From NCBI GenBank assembly GCA_004431415.1, contig QPMI01000190.1, positions 1 through 64,000 of the forward strand: 64,000 nt of DNA, read 5' to 3'. Positions 52,841 through 64,000 of this stretch are shown one piece after another; position 1 is the first letter of the stretch; each line of letters begins with the position of its first letter. The DNA comes from Cyanophora paradoxa (Eukaryota; Glaucocystophyceae; Cyanophorales; Cyanophoraceae). The notes under the pieces were generated by a model. That model had not been told where the DNA came from, did no database searches, and worked only from the letters and a program-made list of their open reading frames with translations. The position numbers were made by a program, and so were the translations under genes.

Positions 52841-53285
52841 CCTGCGGACTGCGGGCGCGCGCTACGGAGGCCATCTGCGGACGTACACTTCAGAGACCGT
52901 TGCGAGAGCCTTCCGGCCGCGCCGCCAGCTCACCTGGCCCAAAGAGCGAGGCCCGCCAGACGTCGACGGGCCGCGAGCAATCGATGCGCTTGGGCGCCCT
53001 GCGGACTGCGGGCGCGCGCGACGGAGGACATCTGCGGGCGGATAGCTCAGAGACCGTTGCGAGAGCCTTCCGGCCGCGCCGCCGGCTCACCTGGCCCAAA
53101 GAGCGAGGCCCGCCGGACGGGCCTCGAGCAATCGATGCGCTTGTGCGCCCTGCGGACTGCGGGCGCGCGCGACGGAGGACATCTGCGTGCGGATAGCTCA
53201 GAGACCGTTGCGAGAGCCTTCCGGCCGCGCCGCCGGCTCACCTGGCCCAAAGAGCGAGGCCCGCCGGACGGGCCCCAAGCATTTG
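52841..53285. repeat. Three tandem copies of a 151-157-bp satellite-like unit
   Basis: Unit starts at 52841, 52998 and 53149 with CCTGCGGACTGCGGGCGCGC. Each contains CAGAGACCGTTGCGAGAGCC and CTCACCTGGCCCAAAGAGCG. Copies 2 and 3 are nearly identical; copy 1 differs at several positions and is 6 bases longer. Open frames across the array are by-products of the repeat. Confidence 0.9.
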
Positions 53286-53746
53286 ATACGTTTGGCGCGT
53301 TCGATTGCGCGCCTCGACGTGCGCGCGCGCGACGCTGCTGTCTGGAAAGCTGTTTTGGCCCTTGGTGGGGGGTACGCTTGAGTCTTTCCGGCCTTTTTTT
53401 GGCCGCGCAAACGGGCGAGGGCGATCTCAGCTGCTGCCGCTCGTTAAGGACCACCGCTCGAGAATTCACTTCGTATAGTGCTCATCGTCATTTTCGGCGC
53501 CCAGGCCGCGCTCCGCGACCGCCCGGAAGCGAGTGTATGTCGATATGCAATCCCGAGGTCGCTTAGGACGCGTCTTTCAGCGGCGCTGGTCGGGGCTATG
53601 AGGTCCTTAGACTTGGGGCTATCCGGAAACTGGCGCCGTTACGCGGGCGTTGATGTCTCCGTCTCAGGAAGTTGGGTTCCGTTAGAAAAAAAAACCGAGA
53701 ACCCAGCGAAAACTAGAAAAAGTTATCGGATCCGAGACTATTACTA

Positions 53747-53840
53747 TGTATTGAGCCCTTACGATTCGACCGGCGGCCCACTGCTAGCCAGACAGCTGCT
53801 AGGGCTAGTCCAGATGTCGTTGGTCGTGTCTGAAATGCAA
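53747..53840. repeat. Unfilled target repeat (empty site) for the CACTA-like element
   Basis: Matches the left flank of the element (40509-40582) and continues without interruption through GTC (53823-53825) into GTGTCTGAAATGCAA, the element's right flank. It shows what the target looked like before insertion. Confidence 0.85.
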
Positions 53841-54017
53841 GCTATAGCTGCCCAATTCGAGCGCGCGAGCGACTGGGCGACACGTTCTAGCTCCATGAAT
53901 AGGCTGGCGCGCGCCCATGGCCACGGCGCGCCGGAGCCGGCACCTTCACTCGGGTGAAGGAGCGCGCTTCGGGAGGCGGACTCGGAAGGGCAAGAGGGCT
54001 CGATGGCGTTGATAGCA

Positions 54018-57000
54018 TTACTTAGATAGGGGGGAGGGGATGGACTCGAGAGGGGGCCGGCCGGGCTCAGCCGGCGACGGGGACGAGAGCGAGGGGGCGG
54101 GCGAGGGCGGTGGGGCGGGGGCCTCGGGCGGGGCGTCCCGGAGGATCGGCGAGTCCTGGAACTTGGAGCGGAACGCCGCCAGCTGCGCACCGCGCGAGCT
54201 CAGCGTTGGCGCAAGCGGCGGGGCGGGGCGGGGCGGGGCGGGGCGGGGCGGGGGTGCCTTGCGGGCGAGGCGCTCGAAGGCGCGGGCCTGGGCGCGCATC
54301 TGGCGGGAGAGGCGGTCGCGCTCCTGCAGGAGGCGCTCCTCGTCCGCCCCCGTCGCCCCGGAGGCCACCGAGGGCGCCGGCGTCCCCGCCCGGCTCGCCG
54401 CCCCGGCCCGCCCTGCGGCGCGTCACCCCGGCCGGCCGCGGGGGTCGCCCCCGGGGGCACGGGGCGCACGGCGAGGAGCTCCAGGCGCTGCCGGAGGCTC
54501 CCGAGCTCCTCCTGCAGCCGCTCCTCCCTCCTCGCCTGCCCCCCAGCGTTTACCGGCGGCGCACGGCGGGGCGGCGGGGCGGGACGGGGCGGGGGCGGAC
54601 CTGGACGGCGAGGGCCGTCATCAGGCGCGATCGCTCCGCCCGGAGCTCCTCCGCCTCCGCCGCCGCCCTGCGCGCCCCGCCGCCCCGCGCTCGGCCCGCG
54701 CGGGCGAGGAAGAAGCGGGGGGCGGGGCGCCGGCACCGGTCGCGCTCCTCGGCGAGCTCGCCGATGCAGGACTCCTCGCGGGCGAGGGACTGCTGCAGCG
54801 CCGCGTTGTGGCTCCGCTGCTTCGCCAGCGCCGCCGCCGCCTCCGCCAGCTCCGCCTCGAGCTGCCGCACCCGCGCCGCGAGCTCCTCGCCGCGGCGCCG
54901 CTGCGCGGAGAGCTCGCGCCGCGTCTCCCGCGCCTCCTCCTCGGCGGCCGCGAGCGCCTCCTGCAGCTGCCCGTTGCGCGCGAGCAGCGCCTCGTCCGCG
55001 ATCGCCTCCACCTGCCCTCCCCGTCAGCGCGCCGCCGGCAGCGGCGGGGGCAGCTCGGGGGGCGGGGCGCCTCGCGGGCGGCGGCCTCCTCGTGGGCGCG
55101 GAGGAGGACGGCGAGCTCGTAGTTGCGCTCCTCGAGGGCGCGCTCGAGCTCCCCGTTGCGCGCCTTCAGCTCCGCCACCCGCGCCGCGAGCCCTGCCAGC
55201 TCCTCCCGCCGGCCCCGCGGCGTCACCGGCGGCGGCTGCGGCTGCGGCTGCACCGCGCGCGCCGCCGAGCCCGGGACGTGCCCGTGGGAGTGGGGGTGCG
55301 AGTGGGCGGCCTTGGGGGCGAGAGGGGCCCCGAGGGGCCTCGAGGGCGGCGGCGCGGGCCTCGAGGGCGGCGGCGAGGTCGGCGAGGCGAACGTTCTCCT
55401 CGGCGAGGCGGTCGACCTCGAGGAGGAGGCGGTCGCGCTCGCCGGAGACGGCGCGGAGGCGGGCGAGGGCAGCGAGGCCCGCCTCCGCCTCCCCGGGGGC
55501 CCCCTCCCACTGCACCCCGGCCTCCGCCCGCTCCGCCCCCGCCTGGCTCCACGCGTCCACGAACTCGCGCAGGAGGCCCGCCGCCGGCCGCCCCGCGGCG
55601 CCGGCGTCGCCGTGGCGGAGGTCCTCGAGCTCGGCGAGCTCGGAGAGGAGGGCGCTGCGGGCCTCGCCGGCGGCGCGCAGCTCCTGCTCCAGCCGGTAGA
55701 CCGCCGCCGCCGCCTCCTCGTGCCGCTGGCGCCACTGGAAGCCCTCCTCCATTGCCTTGGCCGAGGCCCGCGACTGCGCCCGCCGGCAGGTGAGGCGGGG
55801 AAGCGGGTGGGAGGGGGGCTGGGGCGGGGCGGGGCGGCGGGGCGCGTGCCTGCTCGGCGGCCTGGGTCATCATCTCGGCGTTCTCGTCGGTGAGCTGCCC
55901 GATCAGCCGCCGCGCCCGCGCCAGCTCCCCCTCCACCCACGCCTTCTCCTCCCCCAGCCGCTCGCTCTCCCGCAGCTCCCTCTGCAGCCAGCTCGCCAGG
56001 TCCTCCCCGTCCTCCTCCTCCTCCTCCTCCTCGCGGCCCCGCCGCCCGCCCCGCCGGCCCTTCCCAGCCGCCGGCGAGGGCGGCGGGGGCGGGTGCGCGG
56101 CTGCTGCGTGCGCGGCGGGGGCGGCGACGGGGCTGCCGGACCCTCCTGGAGCTTGCGGTGGGCTTCGGCGAGGGCGGCGCGGGCGCGCTGGAGCTCGGCG
56201 GAGAGGGCCTGCGCCTCGGAGGCCTTGCCCTGCAGCCGCCCCTCGAGCTCCTGGCGCTCGTGCAGCGCCTTCATGAGCGCCTCGCCCTGCTTGCGGGAGG
56301 CGGCGCCGGCGGCCGCGCGCTCGGCCTCGAGCTCGGCGATCGCGCGGTCGCGGGCGCCGAGGGCCTCCGTGAGGAGCGCCTTCTCCTCGAGCAGCTCCCC
56401 GATCATCGCCTCCTGTTGCGCCACCCGCCGCTCCATGCCCGCCCGCTCCTCCCCCGCCCGCTCCACCTCCCGCCCCGCCTCCCGCGCCTCTGCCCGCGCT
56501 CGGTTCCGCGCCTGCTCCGCCCGCTCGCAGGCCGCGCGCAGCTCCGACAGCGCTTCCGCGTCCTTCGCCCCGCGCAGCGCCGCCTGCCGGCCCGACTCCT
56601 CCAGCTCCGCGCAGCGCCGCTCCAGAGCCGCGCAGCGCTCACGCAGGTCCGCCGCCGCCGAGTCGCGCGTGGCCGCCAGCTCCCCCTCGAGCGCCGCCGT
56701 CCGCGCCGCCGCCTCCGCCACGCGCGCCTCCAGCGTGCCCCGTTCCCCCTTGCCCGGGATAAGGAGGGAAAAGGAAAGGAAAGAAAAGGGGCGGGGCGGC
56801 GGAGGCACCTGCAGGCGCTCGATGGTTGCCTGGCGGGAACGCAGCTCGCCCAGCAGTCGATCGATCTCCCGGTTCCGAATGTCGGTTTGCCTGCGTGGGG
56901 CGTTGGTGGGCGGGGCGGCGTGGGCGTTGGGCGTTCGGGGGGCGCACCGGCGGGATTCCTGCGCGATAATCTCCGCTTTCTCTCGCTCCCGCAGGACCGC

Positions 57001-57762
57001 GACGTCCAGGTCCCGCGGTCCGGGGCGCCCGCCCGCGGGTGGGCCTGCACCCGCCAGCCCGCTCGCAGATCGCGGGGACGCAGCGCCGGCAGTGCTCGCG
57101 GGTGGGGAGGGGAGAGGGGCGTCGGACTTCCGGGGGCTGGAGAGGCGCGGAACAGAGGGCGCGTGGGGTCGCAGGGGGTCGAATGGGGAGGGGGCTGGCG
57201 CGGGAGGGGCCCGCCAAGATGGCGACGAGGAGGAGGCGGGAGACGGCGGCGGACGGGCAGAGGGAGAGAGGCCGCTCCGCGACCCGGGAGGGGAAGCGAC
57301 GGGCGATGGCGTGGCTACGCGGGCGGCGGCCGGTTGGGGGGTGAGCACCCGGCCGCTGGAGCTGCCCGGCGGGGACGGGCCAGAGGTACTTGGGCGGCCA
57401 TCGTGCGAGGAGGAGGGTGATTGCGGGTGCCGCGCGTCGGGCGCGGAGACGCGTGCGGCTCCGGCGGAGGAGGACTGGAAGGGGTTGAGCGCTTGTGCGG
57501 AGGAGGCAGCGCCCGACGACGAAGGCGGGTGCAGAGGCGGAGTTGGTGCGCGAGCAATCTCCACGATGGAGGGAAGTGGTCCAGCGTCAGCGGCTCCGCT
57601 CCTTCGAGCGGCGGCTGGTTCGTCGGGAGAAGCTGACGCGGCGCGCTGCTTCGCTCGCTTCTGCCTGTACTCCTCAAGCTGCGCGGAATGTGGTGATTAA
57701 GGATCCGATGCGCCCGCTTCAAAGCTAGCCGCCCCAGGACGCGCCGGCGTGGACTCAGACAT
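54018..57762 (-). CDS. Long coiled-coil protein (golgin- or centrosome-like)
   Basis: ATG 57760-57762 gives MSESTPARPGAASFE, spliced by a tiny GC-AG intron to LEEYRQKRAKQRAASASPDE. A Ser/Pro-rich region of about 180 residues follows, then nearly continuous coiled coil: VLREREKAEIIAQESRR, QTDIRNREIDRLLGELRSRQ and GTLEARVAEAAARTAALEGE. It continues with RRVAQQEAMIGELLEEKALL and ASWLQRELRESERLGEEKAW, then LARARRLIGQLTDENAEMMT and AVYRLEQELRAAGEARSALL. The remainder includes LLLEVDRLAEENVRLADLAA, LARNGQLQEALAAAEEEARE and RLLQERDRLSRQMRAQARAF. The last exon reads GAQLAAFRSKFQDSPILRDA and ends SPLSK-stop at 54018. Many short introns with GCCCCGCC-type ends break the coil. A microtubule-, cilium- or Golgi-associated scaffold is plausible. 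No specific family is claimed. Confidence 0.8.
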
Positions 57763-58054
57763 CGGGTCGGCCAAGGAAATAGCTCTAAATCATGCGGCGC
57801 GATGCGGGACCCTAAAGGACACGCTTATCGGGCGCGTACCTTCCGCCGCCCGACGCTCAGCAGCTCGGCCTTCTTCTCCGGAGTTCGCGCGACGCCCGCC
57901 CGGGCGGGAGAGCGACCGAGCATTCTGGCACAGGCGCGATCTTCTAAGCGGCTCCGCGATGCATTCTGGGGCTTCGCGTCGAAAGTCGACTACTTTCGGG
58001 GGTACCGGAATACCCTGAAGTGCAGCGGCAAATGCTCCGCTGGAGGGGCCCGTC
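57763..58054. other. Divergent intergenic region
   Basis: Lies between the start of the long coiled-coil gene (-) and the HTH/TRAF gene (+). Nothing specific recognised. Confidence 0.45.
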
Positions 58055-60695
58055 ATGATGGAAGGCATGGACACCCCGAAAGCGCTCCCGGAGCCTTATT
58101 GGCCTCTGGAAGAGGCGTCGTTCGTGGCCCAGCCACAGCAGGCCAAGCGAGGTGCCCGAGCAGACGCTGGAATTGCGAAAGCTTTCAGTGCTGGGCACGT
58201 CCACTCGGGGAAAGCAGGGAGCGACGCTTCCCAGCGGCAACCCGAGCGTTTCGCTGAAGGTGCGGCCCAACCTTGCGACGTCTAACTCGCCCGTCGCGCT
58301 TGCTTGGCTAGATATTTCCTTGCTTCTTTCGCGATGTAACGCTTCCCGCGCAGCCTACGGCCGGAAAGACAACGCACTTGCACACCGGGGCACGGTCGCC
58401 ACGGCGTGCGCCTGGCCCTTCCGCGTTTCTCGCGCCGATATTGTTTACATGTCCGACGCAGGGTCAAGACCAAGCCGAATCCAGCGGGGCGGCGCCCAGC
58501 TTATCCTGAGGTGGAGGAGCACCTCATCTCGTGGATCAGGCAGCAGCACCCAGCCCCGTCCAAGCATGCGATTTTCGGAAAGGCGATGGAGATATCATTA
58601 GATCCGGCCTTGCGCAGCGCGAACGTGAACCTGGAGGGCTTCAAAGCAAGCCCTGCATGGCTCAGTCGCTTCCTCAAGCGCCACGGCATTTCGGAAGCGG
58701 ACTTGCAGGCGGCGGGCAGCGGCGGCAGCAGCCAACAAGGCGGCAGCTTCAGCGCGGGAAGCCCGCCGGGGCCGGCCGACGATTTGGAAGGGCTGGAGGA
58801 GCCGAGGACGGTGGACTCGGATTGGAGCGGGAGCGGCGGGGCCGCCGAGACCTCGAGCAGCGGCACCTCTTCTGGCCTGCAGCCGGGCGACGGGCACACC
58901 ATCGTCCTCGAGACGTCCGCCCCCGCGCGGCCGCACGCCGCCCCGCAGCCGGCCCGCAAGCGCGCTCGCCTCGCCGCGCCAGCCGCCGCCGCGTCTCTGC
59001 CGCCCGTCCCCGCCGGCTCCTCCTCCCGCGCGCCCCAGGCGAGCTCGGATCCGTACGGGAGAGCGGGCCTGCAGCGGAGCGGGAGTGGGAGCGCGGGAGG
59101 CAGCAGCGGCGGGGAGGCGGGCGGGGGCCGGGGCCGGCGCTGGCCGCGGGGGGCGGCGGGATGCTGGAGCGGGCGAGCAGCGGCTCGTCGGTCTCGCGGA
59201 CCAGGACCCCGACGCTGGACCACGGCGGCGAGGCCCTCGGGCCCGGCCCGCCCCCCGCCGAGCATGCCCCCGGCCCCCGCCCCGCGCCCCGGAGCATGCC
59301 GGCGCACATCGAGCGGATCTGCGACCACTGCCAGTCCGTCGTCCCCGCAGCATCCTTCGAGGTGCGGCGGCGGCGCCCTCGCGCGCCCTCGCGCCGCGCC
59401 CCGCGCAGCTGACGCGGACGGGCGGGGGCAGGAGCACGTGGAGGTGGCGTGCGGGGAGGTCCCCGTGGAGTGCCCGTGGCACTGCGGGGAGCGCCCCAAG
59501 CGGCACGCGCGGGACGCCCACATCGTCCGCGAGTGCCGTTTCGCCCCGGTCCCCTGCGACTTCCGCGCCTACGGGTGCACCACGGTGGTGCGCCCCCGTC
59601 GTCCCCGCCTGCGCTCCGCTGGCCGGCCTCAAGCGGGGCCGGCGCGCAGGCGTCGCGCATGGAGCTTGAGGTGCACATGCGGGAGCCGGGGGCGGCTGCG
59701 CGGCACGTGGCGGGTCTGCGGGCGGCCCTCGCGAGGCAGGAGCAGGGGATGGCGGAGGAGCGGGCGGCGGCGCGGCGGGCGGCGGCGCGGCTCGAGGAGG
59801 AGCTCGCGGAGACGCGCGCCGTCCTCGCCGAGGTCTCTCGCCTCTGCGGCGTCCTGCGGGTGCCCGCCCCGCCCAGCGCCCAGCGCCCACTGCCCAGGCC
59901 CCCGCGCCGCTGACCCTGCCGCCAGTTCGAGGTGCGGCTGCCCGACGGGGGCGGAGTGGTGGCGGTGCGGGGCCGGCGGGACGAGAGCGTGCGGCGCCTG
60001 CTCGAGCGGGTCTATGGGGCGTGCCCGGGCCTGGAGGCCGCCCCCTCGGCGCCGCACGCCCTCGCCGCGCCGGGGCGGCCGGCGGCCCTCCCCGCCGACC
60101 TCGACCTCGACTCGTGCGGGCTCACGGACGGCTGCACCCTCTCAGTCGTGCCGGCGCTCCAGCGGCCCACATCGTTCCCCGTCACCGGCACCCCGCCCCC
60201 GCCCTCCCTCGCTTCCGCCTCGGGCCCCTCTTCGCAGCAGGCCCCGCCGCAGGCCTCCAACCCGCCGCCGCGGCAGAGCACGCCGGCGCAGGACGGCATG
60301 CGGCGGGTCGGCTCCCACTCCACCTTCCCCGCTGCGCCCCCTGGCAGCGGGCCGGCATCCACGGGCCGCCTGACGCCGACCGTCCCCGCCGGGCATCCGG
60401 CATCTGTCTCCTCGCCCTTCCAGCGGCAGGGCGCTCCCACACAACCGCCCCCGCTGCCGCCCTCGCCTGCCGTGCTGCCCCAGCGCGGTCCCTCCCCCAC
60501 GCCGGCAGCCTTCCAGCAGATCTCCTCCCCGCCCCAGATCGTCGCCCCGTCCATGTACTCCCAGCCGGCCTGCCCGTCGCACGCGCCTGCGTCCCAGCTC
60601 CAGCAGCCGCAGCCACAACAGCAGCATCAACAACAGCAGCAGCTGCAGCAGCTGCAGCAGCAACTGCAGCAGCAGCTGCAGCAGCAGCTGCTGCG

Positions 60696-60789
<94 letters not shown>

Positions 60790-62150
60790 CAAGAACAGCA
60801 GCTGCAGCAGCAGCAGCAGCAGCAGGAGATGCTACAGCAAGCGTACCAGGAGCAGCTCGCGCTGTTGCAGCAGCAGGCGCAGGCGCAGGCGCAAGCACAG
60901 GCGCAGGTGCAGGCCCAAGCGGCCCTAGTGCAAGCCCAGGCGCACGTCCAGGCGCTGGCACAGGCGCAGGCCCAAACACAGGCGCATGCACAAGCACAGG
61001 CACAGGCGCAGGCCCAAGCACAGGCGCAGGCACAGGCGCAAGCACAGGCACAGGCACAGGCGAGGCTGGAGCAGCAGGCGCAGGCGATGGTGCAGCAGCA
61101 GCTGCAACAGCAACAGCAACAGCAACAGGCACAGCAGCAGCAGCAGCAACAACAGCAGCAGCAGCAGAGCCTCCTCCAACAGGCCATCCGGCAGCTCCAA
61201 CAGCAGCAGCAGCATCAACAGCAGCAGCAGCAGCAGCAGCAGCAGGAGCTGCCGCAGCAGCAGCCCCTGCAGCACGCCGGCTCTGCTGGATCGTTGCAGC
61301 AGCTGCAGCACGCGGGGTCGAGCGGCTCGCTGCACCAGATGGTGCACGCCGGCTCGAGCGGCTCGCTTCAGGGGATGCCGCACGCCTCCTCGGCGGGCTC
61401 GCTGCAGGGGCTGCAGCGGGCCGGCCCCGGCGGCGCGACGGGCTCCAGCGGCTCCCTCCAGCAGCTCCCGCACTCTGGCCACGAAGCCACCCAGCAGGTG
61501 CCCCCCCGAGCCCCCTCCAAGCCCCCGGCCCCGCTCACTCCTCGCCCCTCCCCGCGCAGCCGCAGCGCCCTTCCTACCCCCCACCGCAGCCGCAGCGCTC
61601 CGTGCGGGCGCTGGGGCCGGGGGGGCAGCAGCAAGGGGCAGGGCAGGGGGTGGGCAACGGGGGGCAGCAGCAGCGGGCGGGGAGCAGCAGCAGCGCTCTG
61701 CAGCAGCAGCTGGACGAGGGCCTCGCGCTCGCCGCGGGAGGCCCCCTCGCCAGCCTCTCGCCCTTCACCCGCGGCCCCGCCGCCCTCGCCGACTCCTCCC
61801 CCCTCGCCCCCGTCCCCCGCACCGGCTCCCCCGGGGGCGAGCCGGCGCTCTCGCCGACCGTCTCCTCGGTGCTCTCGCCGGGGCAGGGGGCGACGGGGTC
61901 GCAGGGGGCGACCCCGATGGGGCCGGGCGGGGTGCTGGGCCTGGGGTCGGGGGGCCTGCCGATGGCGGTGATGGTGGCCCCGGACCTCGTGCGCCTCACC
62001 GAGCCCGACGGCACGGTCAAGGTCTACCACATCACCGAGGGCCCCGAGGAGGCCGACCCCGCCGCCCCCGACGACCCCTTCCTCTTCCCCGACTGCGCCG
62101 ACTCGCCCCGGCCCCCGCCCCACGACCCCTTCCTCCCCCTCCCCTCTTGA
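58055..62150 (+). CDS. CENP-B/Tc5-type HTH, TRAF-type zinc finger and polyglutamine protein
   Basis: Proposed fusion gene. After an upstream exon (from about 58055, [20 protein letters not shown]), the exon from 58463 encodes a CENP-B/Tc5 transposase-type helix-turn-helix: [53 protein letters not shown] Ser/Gly linker includes a basic ARKRARLA segment. Then, in another frame, comes [20 protein letters not shown], followed by a TRAF-type zinc finger: [36 protein letters not shown] and [21 protein letters not shown] coiled coil ([20 protein letters not shown]) precedes a domain [20 protein letters not shown]...CTLSVVPA that looks ubiquitin-like. Gln-rich tracts (about 60600-61290) and HAGSSGSL repeats follow, and the stop is at 62150. 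The frame change near 59110-59160 needs a short intron; otherwise these are two genes. Confidence 0.65.
60600..61260 (+). repeat. CAG/CAA trinucleotide repeat coding polyglutamine
   Basis: Several long CAG/CAA tracts (notably 60697-60790, 61098-61160 and 61201-61248) separated by a GCGCAGGC-type region coding alternating Gln-Ala (60870-61085). Mixed codons suggest partial interruption of pure CAG. The opposite strand reads as meaningless poly-Leu or poly-Cys. Confidence 0.9.
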
Positions 62151-62744
62151 CACCCTCCTCAGCCTGCCCTCTTCGGACCCCGCTCTCTTTGAGCCTGCCC
62201 TCTTCGGACCCCGCTCTGCCAGCCCTCTTTGAACTTGCGCCCTCTCTTTTAGCCTGACCTTCTCTTTGCTCGTTCGCTCTCCAAAGTCCCTTTCCCTTCT
62301 CCTCACAGCACAGGCCCCGGGGTCTCCAGTTTTGTATGCAGCGCAGCATATTTACGTTTGGGTTTAGGAACAGACATGCAGCGGTCAGGGTTCATACCGG
62401 ACCTATAGATAATGCTTCTCATATTTGCTTTCTGTACCATATGCGTCGTGGGCCTCCGTTGTCGCGGGCGCCTTGCAATTGATGTCGATTTCGGATTCAC
62501 ATGAACTGCCGGAGGACCGCATTGTGCTTCGTGGCACTCCTCCTCAGGGGCTCAAGGGCCTAGGCCCGAGGCACTGCAACGGCGTGGGGCCCCGGGGCGC
62601 CGGCGTGCACGTGGACGTTGCGAGTTGGGGCGAGGTCCAACTACAGGCGAGCTCGAGAGTGATCAGAAAGGCTCGCCCCCGTGGGGTCCTACCGGGCTAT
62701 GGGGAATTAAATAATGTGTGAATTAGCGGCTACGCCGTGACGGG
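62151..62744. other. Intergenic between convergent genes
   Basis: Starts with a short imperfect direct repeat (AGCCTGCCCTCTTCGGACCC at 62161 and again near 62195). The rest shows no gene, RNA or mobile-element feature. Confidence 0.55.
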
Positions 62745-63890
62745 CTACCAGCGCATCCAGAGGCGGACGGAGGTGTCCTCGCTGGCGGACACGAGGAAGG
62801 CGCCGGAGACCGCCACGGCGTACACCGGGCCCCCGTGGCCCGCGTACCGCGACTCGTCGTGCCCCGCACCCGCCCACCGCCGCATCCGCGCCCCGGTCCG
62901 CAGGTCCCACTGCGCGCGGCCCGCGTCAACGAACCGAAGCTCGAGATTCGGAGGCCTGGGGGCGAGCGCGCGCCTCGAGGATCTCGTTGCCGCCGGCGGA
63001 GTACAGGCTCTCGCCAACCGCGGCGAGGCCCCGGCAGTAGTAGTCGTGCCCTGGACCGGACCCCCCCGCGTCGGCCACGCGACGGCCGGGAGAACGGCGA
63101 GCGGGGGAAACACTCTCACAAATACGGCGTACCCTCGAAGGTGCGGGCGACGTCGCCCCTGGCGAGGTCCCATTCCTGGACGAGGGGCCCCGAGGTGGAG
63201 TAGAGGCGCCCGCCGTGCACCAGCAGGCCCGCCACGCTCGCCCCGCGCCGCGGCAGCGCCCGCACCTTCTGCCCCGTCTCCAGATCCCACTCCTGAGAGC
63301 CAGTCGGGTCGGCGGAAGCGAAGCTGCGGCCCGGGCACGCACGATGATCGTCTTGTCGAGGGAGCCGCTGAAGAGGCGCGCGGCGCCGTCCCAGGCGAGG
63401 GCGCGTACGTACGCGTAGTGCGCCTTGAGCGCGTGCAGCTGCTCTCCGCTCCGGCGGTCCCACACGCGGACGGCGTTGTCGTCCCCTGCGGAGACGAGCC
63501 GCCCGCCGGCCACCAGCAGCGCCCCCACCGCCTTGGTGTGGCCGGCGAGGACGCGCAGGGGCCCCGCGGCGCCCTCGGCCTCCAAATCGTACTCCTGCGA
63601 ACGGGCGCGGCGCGCGTCAGGGGGCGGCCGGCGGCGGCGATCGGCGCTGCGTGCCTGAATTTCGCCGCTGCCGAGCCCGATGTACAGGCGCGTCTCGACG
63701 GAGGCCGCGCTCTTGCAGCCGACCTCGGGGCTGGCCGCCGTCCAAGTGCGGAGCCGCCGGCTGCGCGTCGTACCGACCTCCCACTCCACAGCGGTCCCGT
63801 CGTCCGAAGCCGTGTATGCGCGATCGAGCGCCTCGTTCACGCACACGGTCCAGACGCGAGCCCCGTGCCGGCCGAGGACGCGACCTGCCC
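62745..63890 (-). CDS. WD40 repeat protein, 5' end near or beyond window edge
   Basis: Beta-propeller scaffold. Read from the right: RHGARVWTVCVNEALDRAYT with ASDDGTAVEWEVG, then RLYIGLGSGEIQ. Next come LRVLAGHTKAVGALLVAGGR with LVSAGDDNAVRVWDRRSGEQ, and HYAYVRALAWDGAARLFSGS with LDKTIIV. Then GSQEWDLETGQKVRALPRRG, VQEWDLARGDVARTFEG and YCRGLAAVGESLYSAGGNEI. The last blade, ESRYAGHGGPVYAVAVSGAF, LVSASEDTSVRLWMRW, ends at 62745-62747. At least five GH...WD-type blades are visible, interrupted by short introns. The first exon(s) probably lie at or past 63900. No catalytic domain seen; partners unknown. Confidence 0.82.
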
Positions 63891-64000
63891 TTGGTCAGCA
63901 TCGAGGATCGCGAGCATAGCACAGCGGACTCACAGATCATGCTGGCGACCGCGGACAGTTCGCGGCAAACGAGTCGCACGGGGCAAAGCTCATGGGGCCG

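Noticed and set aside
53191-53260. GGATAGCTCAGAGACC resembling a tRNA 5' arm, repeated in the satellite
   Set aside because: No matching acceptor stem, anticodon arm or T-arm follows, and the motif is part of the 151-bp tandem unit.
60627-61187. Poly-Leu, poly-Cys and poly-Ala frames opposite or overlapping the CAG tract
   Set aside because: These are alternative translations of the trinucleotide repeat. Only the plus-strand Gln frame is continuous with flanking coding exons.

Overview
This window is nuclear DNA from a GC-rich (roughly 70% by eye), intron-rich unicellular eukaryote. Genes are dense, lie on both strands and often converge. Most are split by short introns of about 40-130 nt. 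Eukaryote-only proteins include a PARP, a p24 cargo receptor, a very-long-chain 3-ketoacyl-CoA reductase, an F-box protein and CFAP69. CFAP69, plus a possible SHIPPO-type fragment, suggests a flagellated cell. Bacterial-type RNA and ribosome methyltransferases with N-terminal extensions, together with an mTERF protein, point to organelle gene expression. High GC, GC-AG introns and introns whose two ends are complementary recall GC-rich algae such as pelagophytes or haptophytes, but the window alone does not fix the lineage.

Layout, left half. 1-4434 (+) is the 3' part of an ankyrin/WGR PARP. 5034-7203 is a mobile element with 112-bp terminal inverted repeats and a 5-bp target duplication. 7727-8118 is a GC-rich tandem repeat. 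8530-11403 (-) is a coiled-coil protein. 11687-13456 (+) is a PrmA-like methyltransferase. 13717-14875 (-) is a small heat-shock protein. 15049-16084 (+) is a myristoylatable EF-hand protein. 16518-17775 (-) is a p24 protein. 17940-19710 (-) is a ketoacyl-CoA reductase with two alternative last exons. 19879-23420 (+) is CFAP69. 23598-24756 (-) is an ovothiol-type methyltransferase. 25126-26291 (+) is a TPR-like protein. 26343-27172 (+) is a degenerate HAD acid-phosphatase-like protein. 27361-28151 (-) is unknown. 28323-29875 (+) is RsmJ-like, and 30078-31931 (-) is an mTERF protein.

Layout, right half. 32090-33143 (+) is a zeta-class GST. 33508-37523 (+) is a large protein with pre-peptidase-like repeats. 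38060-39675 (-) is an F-box protein. 39676-45180 is an accessory block. It holds a possible gene fragment, dispersed repeats and a 4.4-kb CACTA-like element (40583-45019) whose unfilled target sequence survives at 53747-53840. 45262-47125 (-) is a coiled-coil protein. 47787-49699 (+) is a SpoU/TrmH methyltransferase. 50641-51822 (-) is a possible BACK-like protein. 52190-53990 is repeat-rich. 54018-57762 (-) is a long coiled-coil protein. 58055-62150 (+) is a transposase-type HTH / TRAF zinc finger / polyglutamine protein. 62745-63890 (-) is a WD40 protein.

Themes. PrmA, RsmJ and SpoU-type enzymes and mTERF would act in organelle translation or transcription. p24 and the reductase act in the ER/early secretory pathway, and both acquire a C-terminal dilysine signal through their final splice. 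CFAP69 and the coiled-coil proteins fit a ciliary or centrosomal setting. Exon coordinates were read by eye from reading-frame continuity and splice signals. Gene spans are more reliable than individual junctions.
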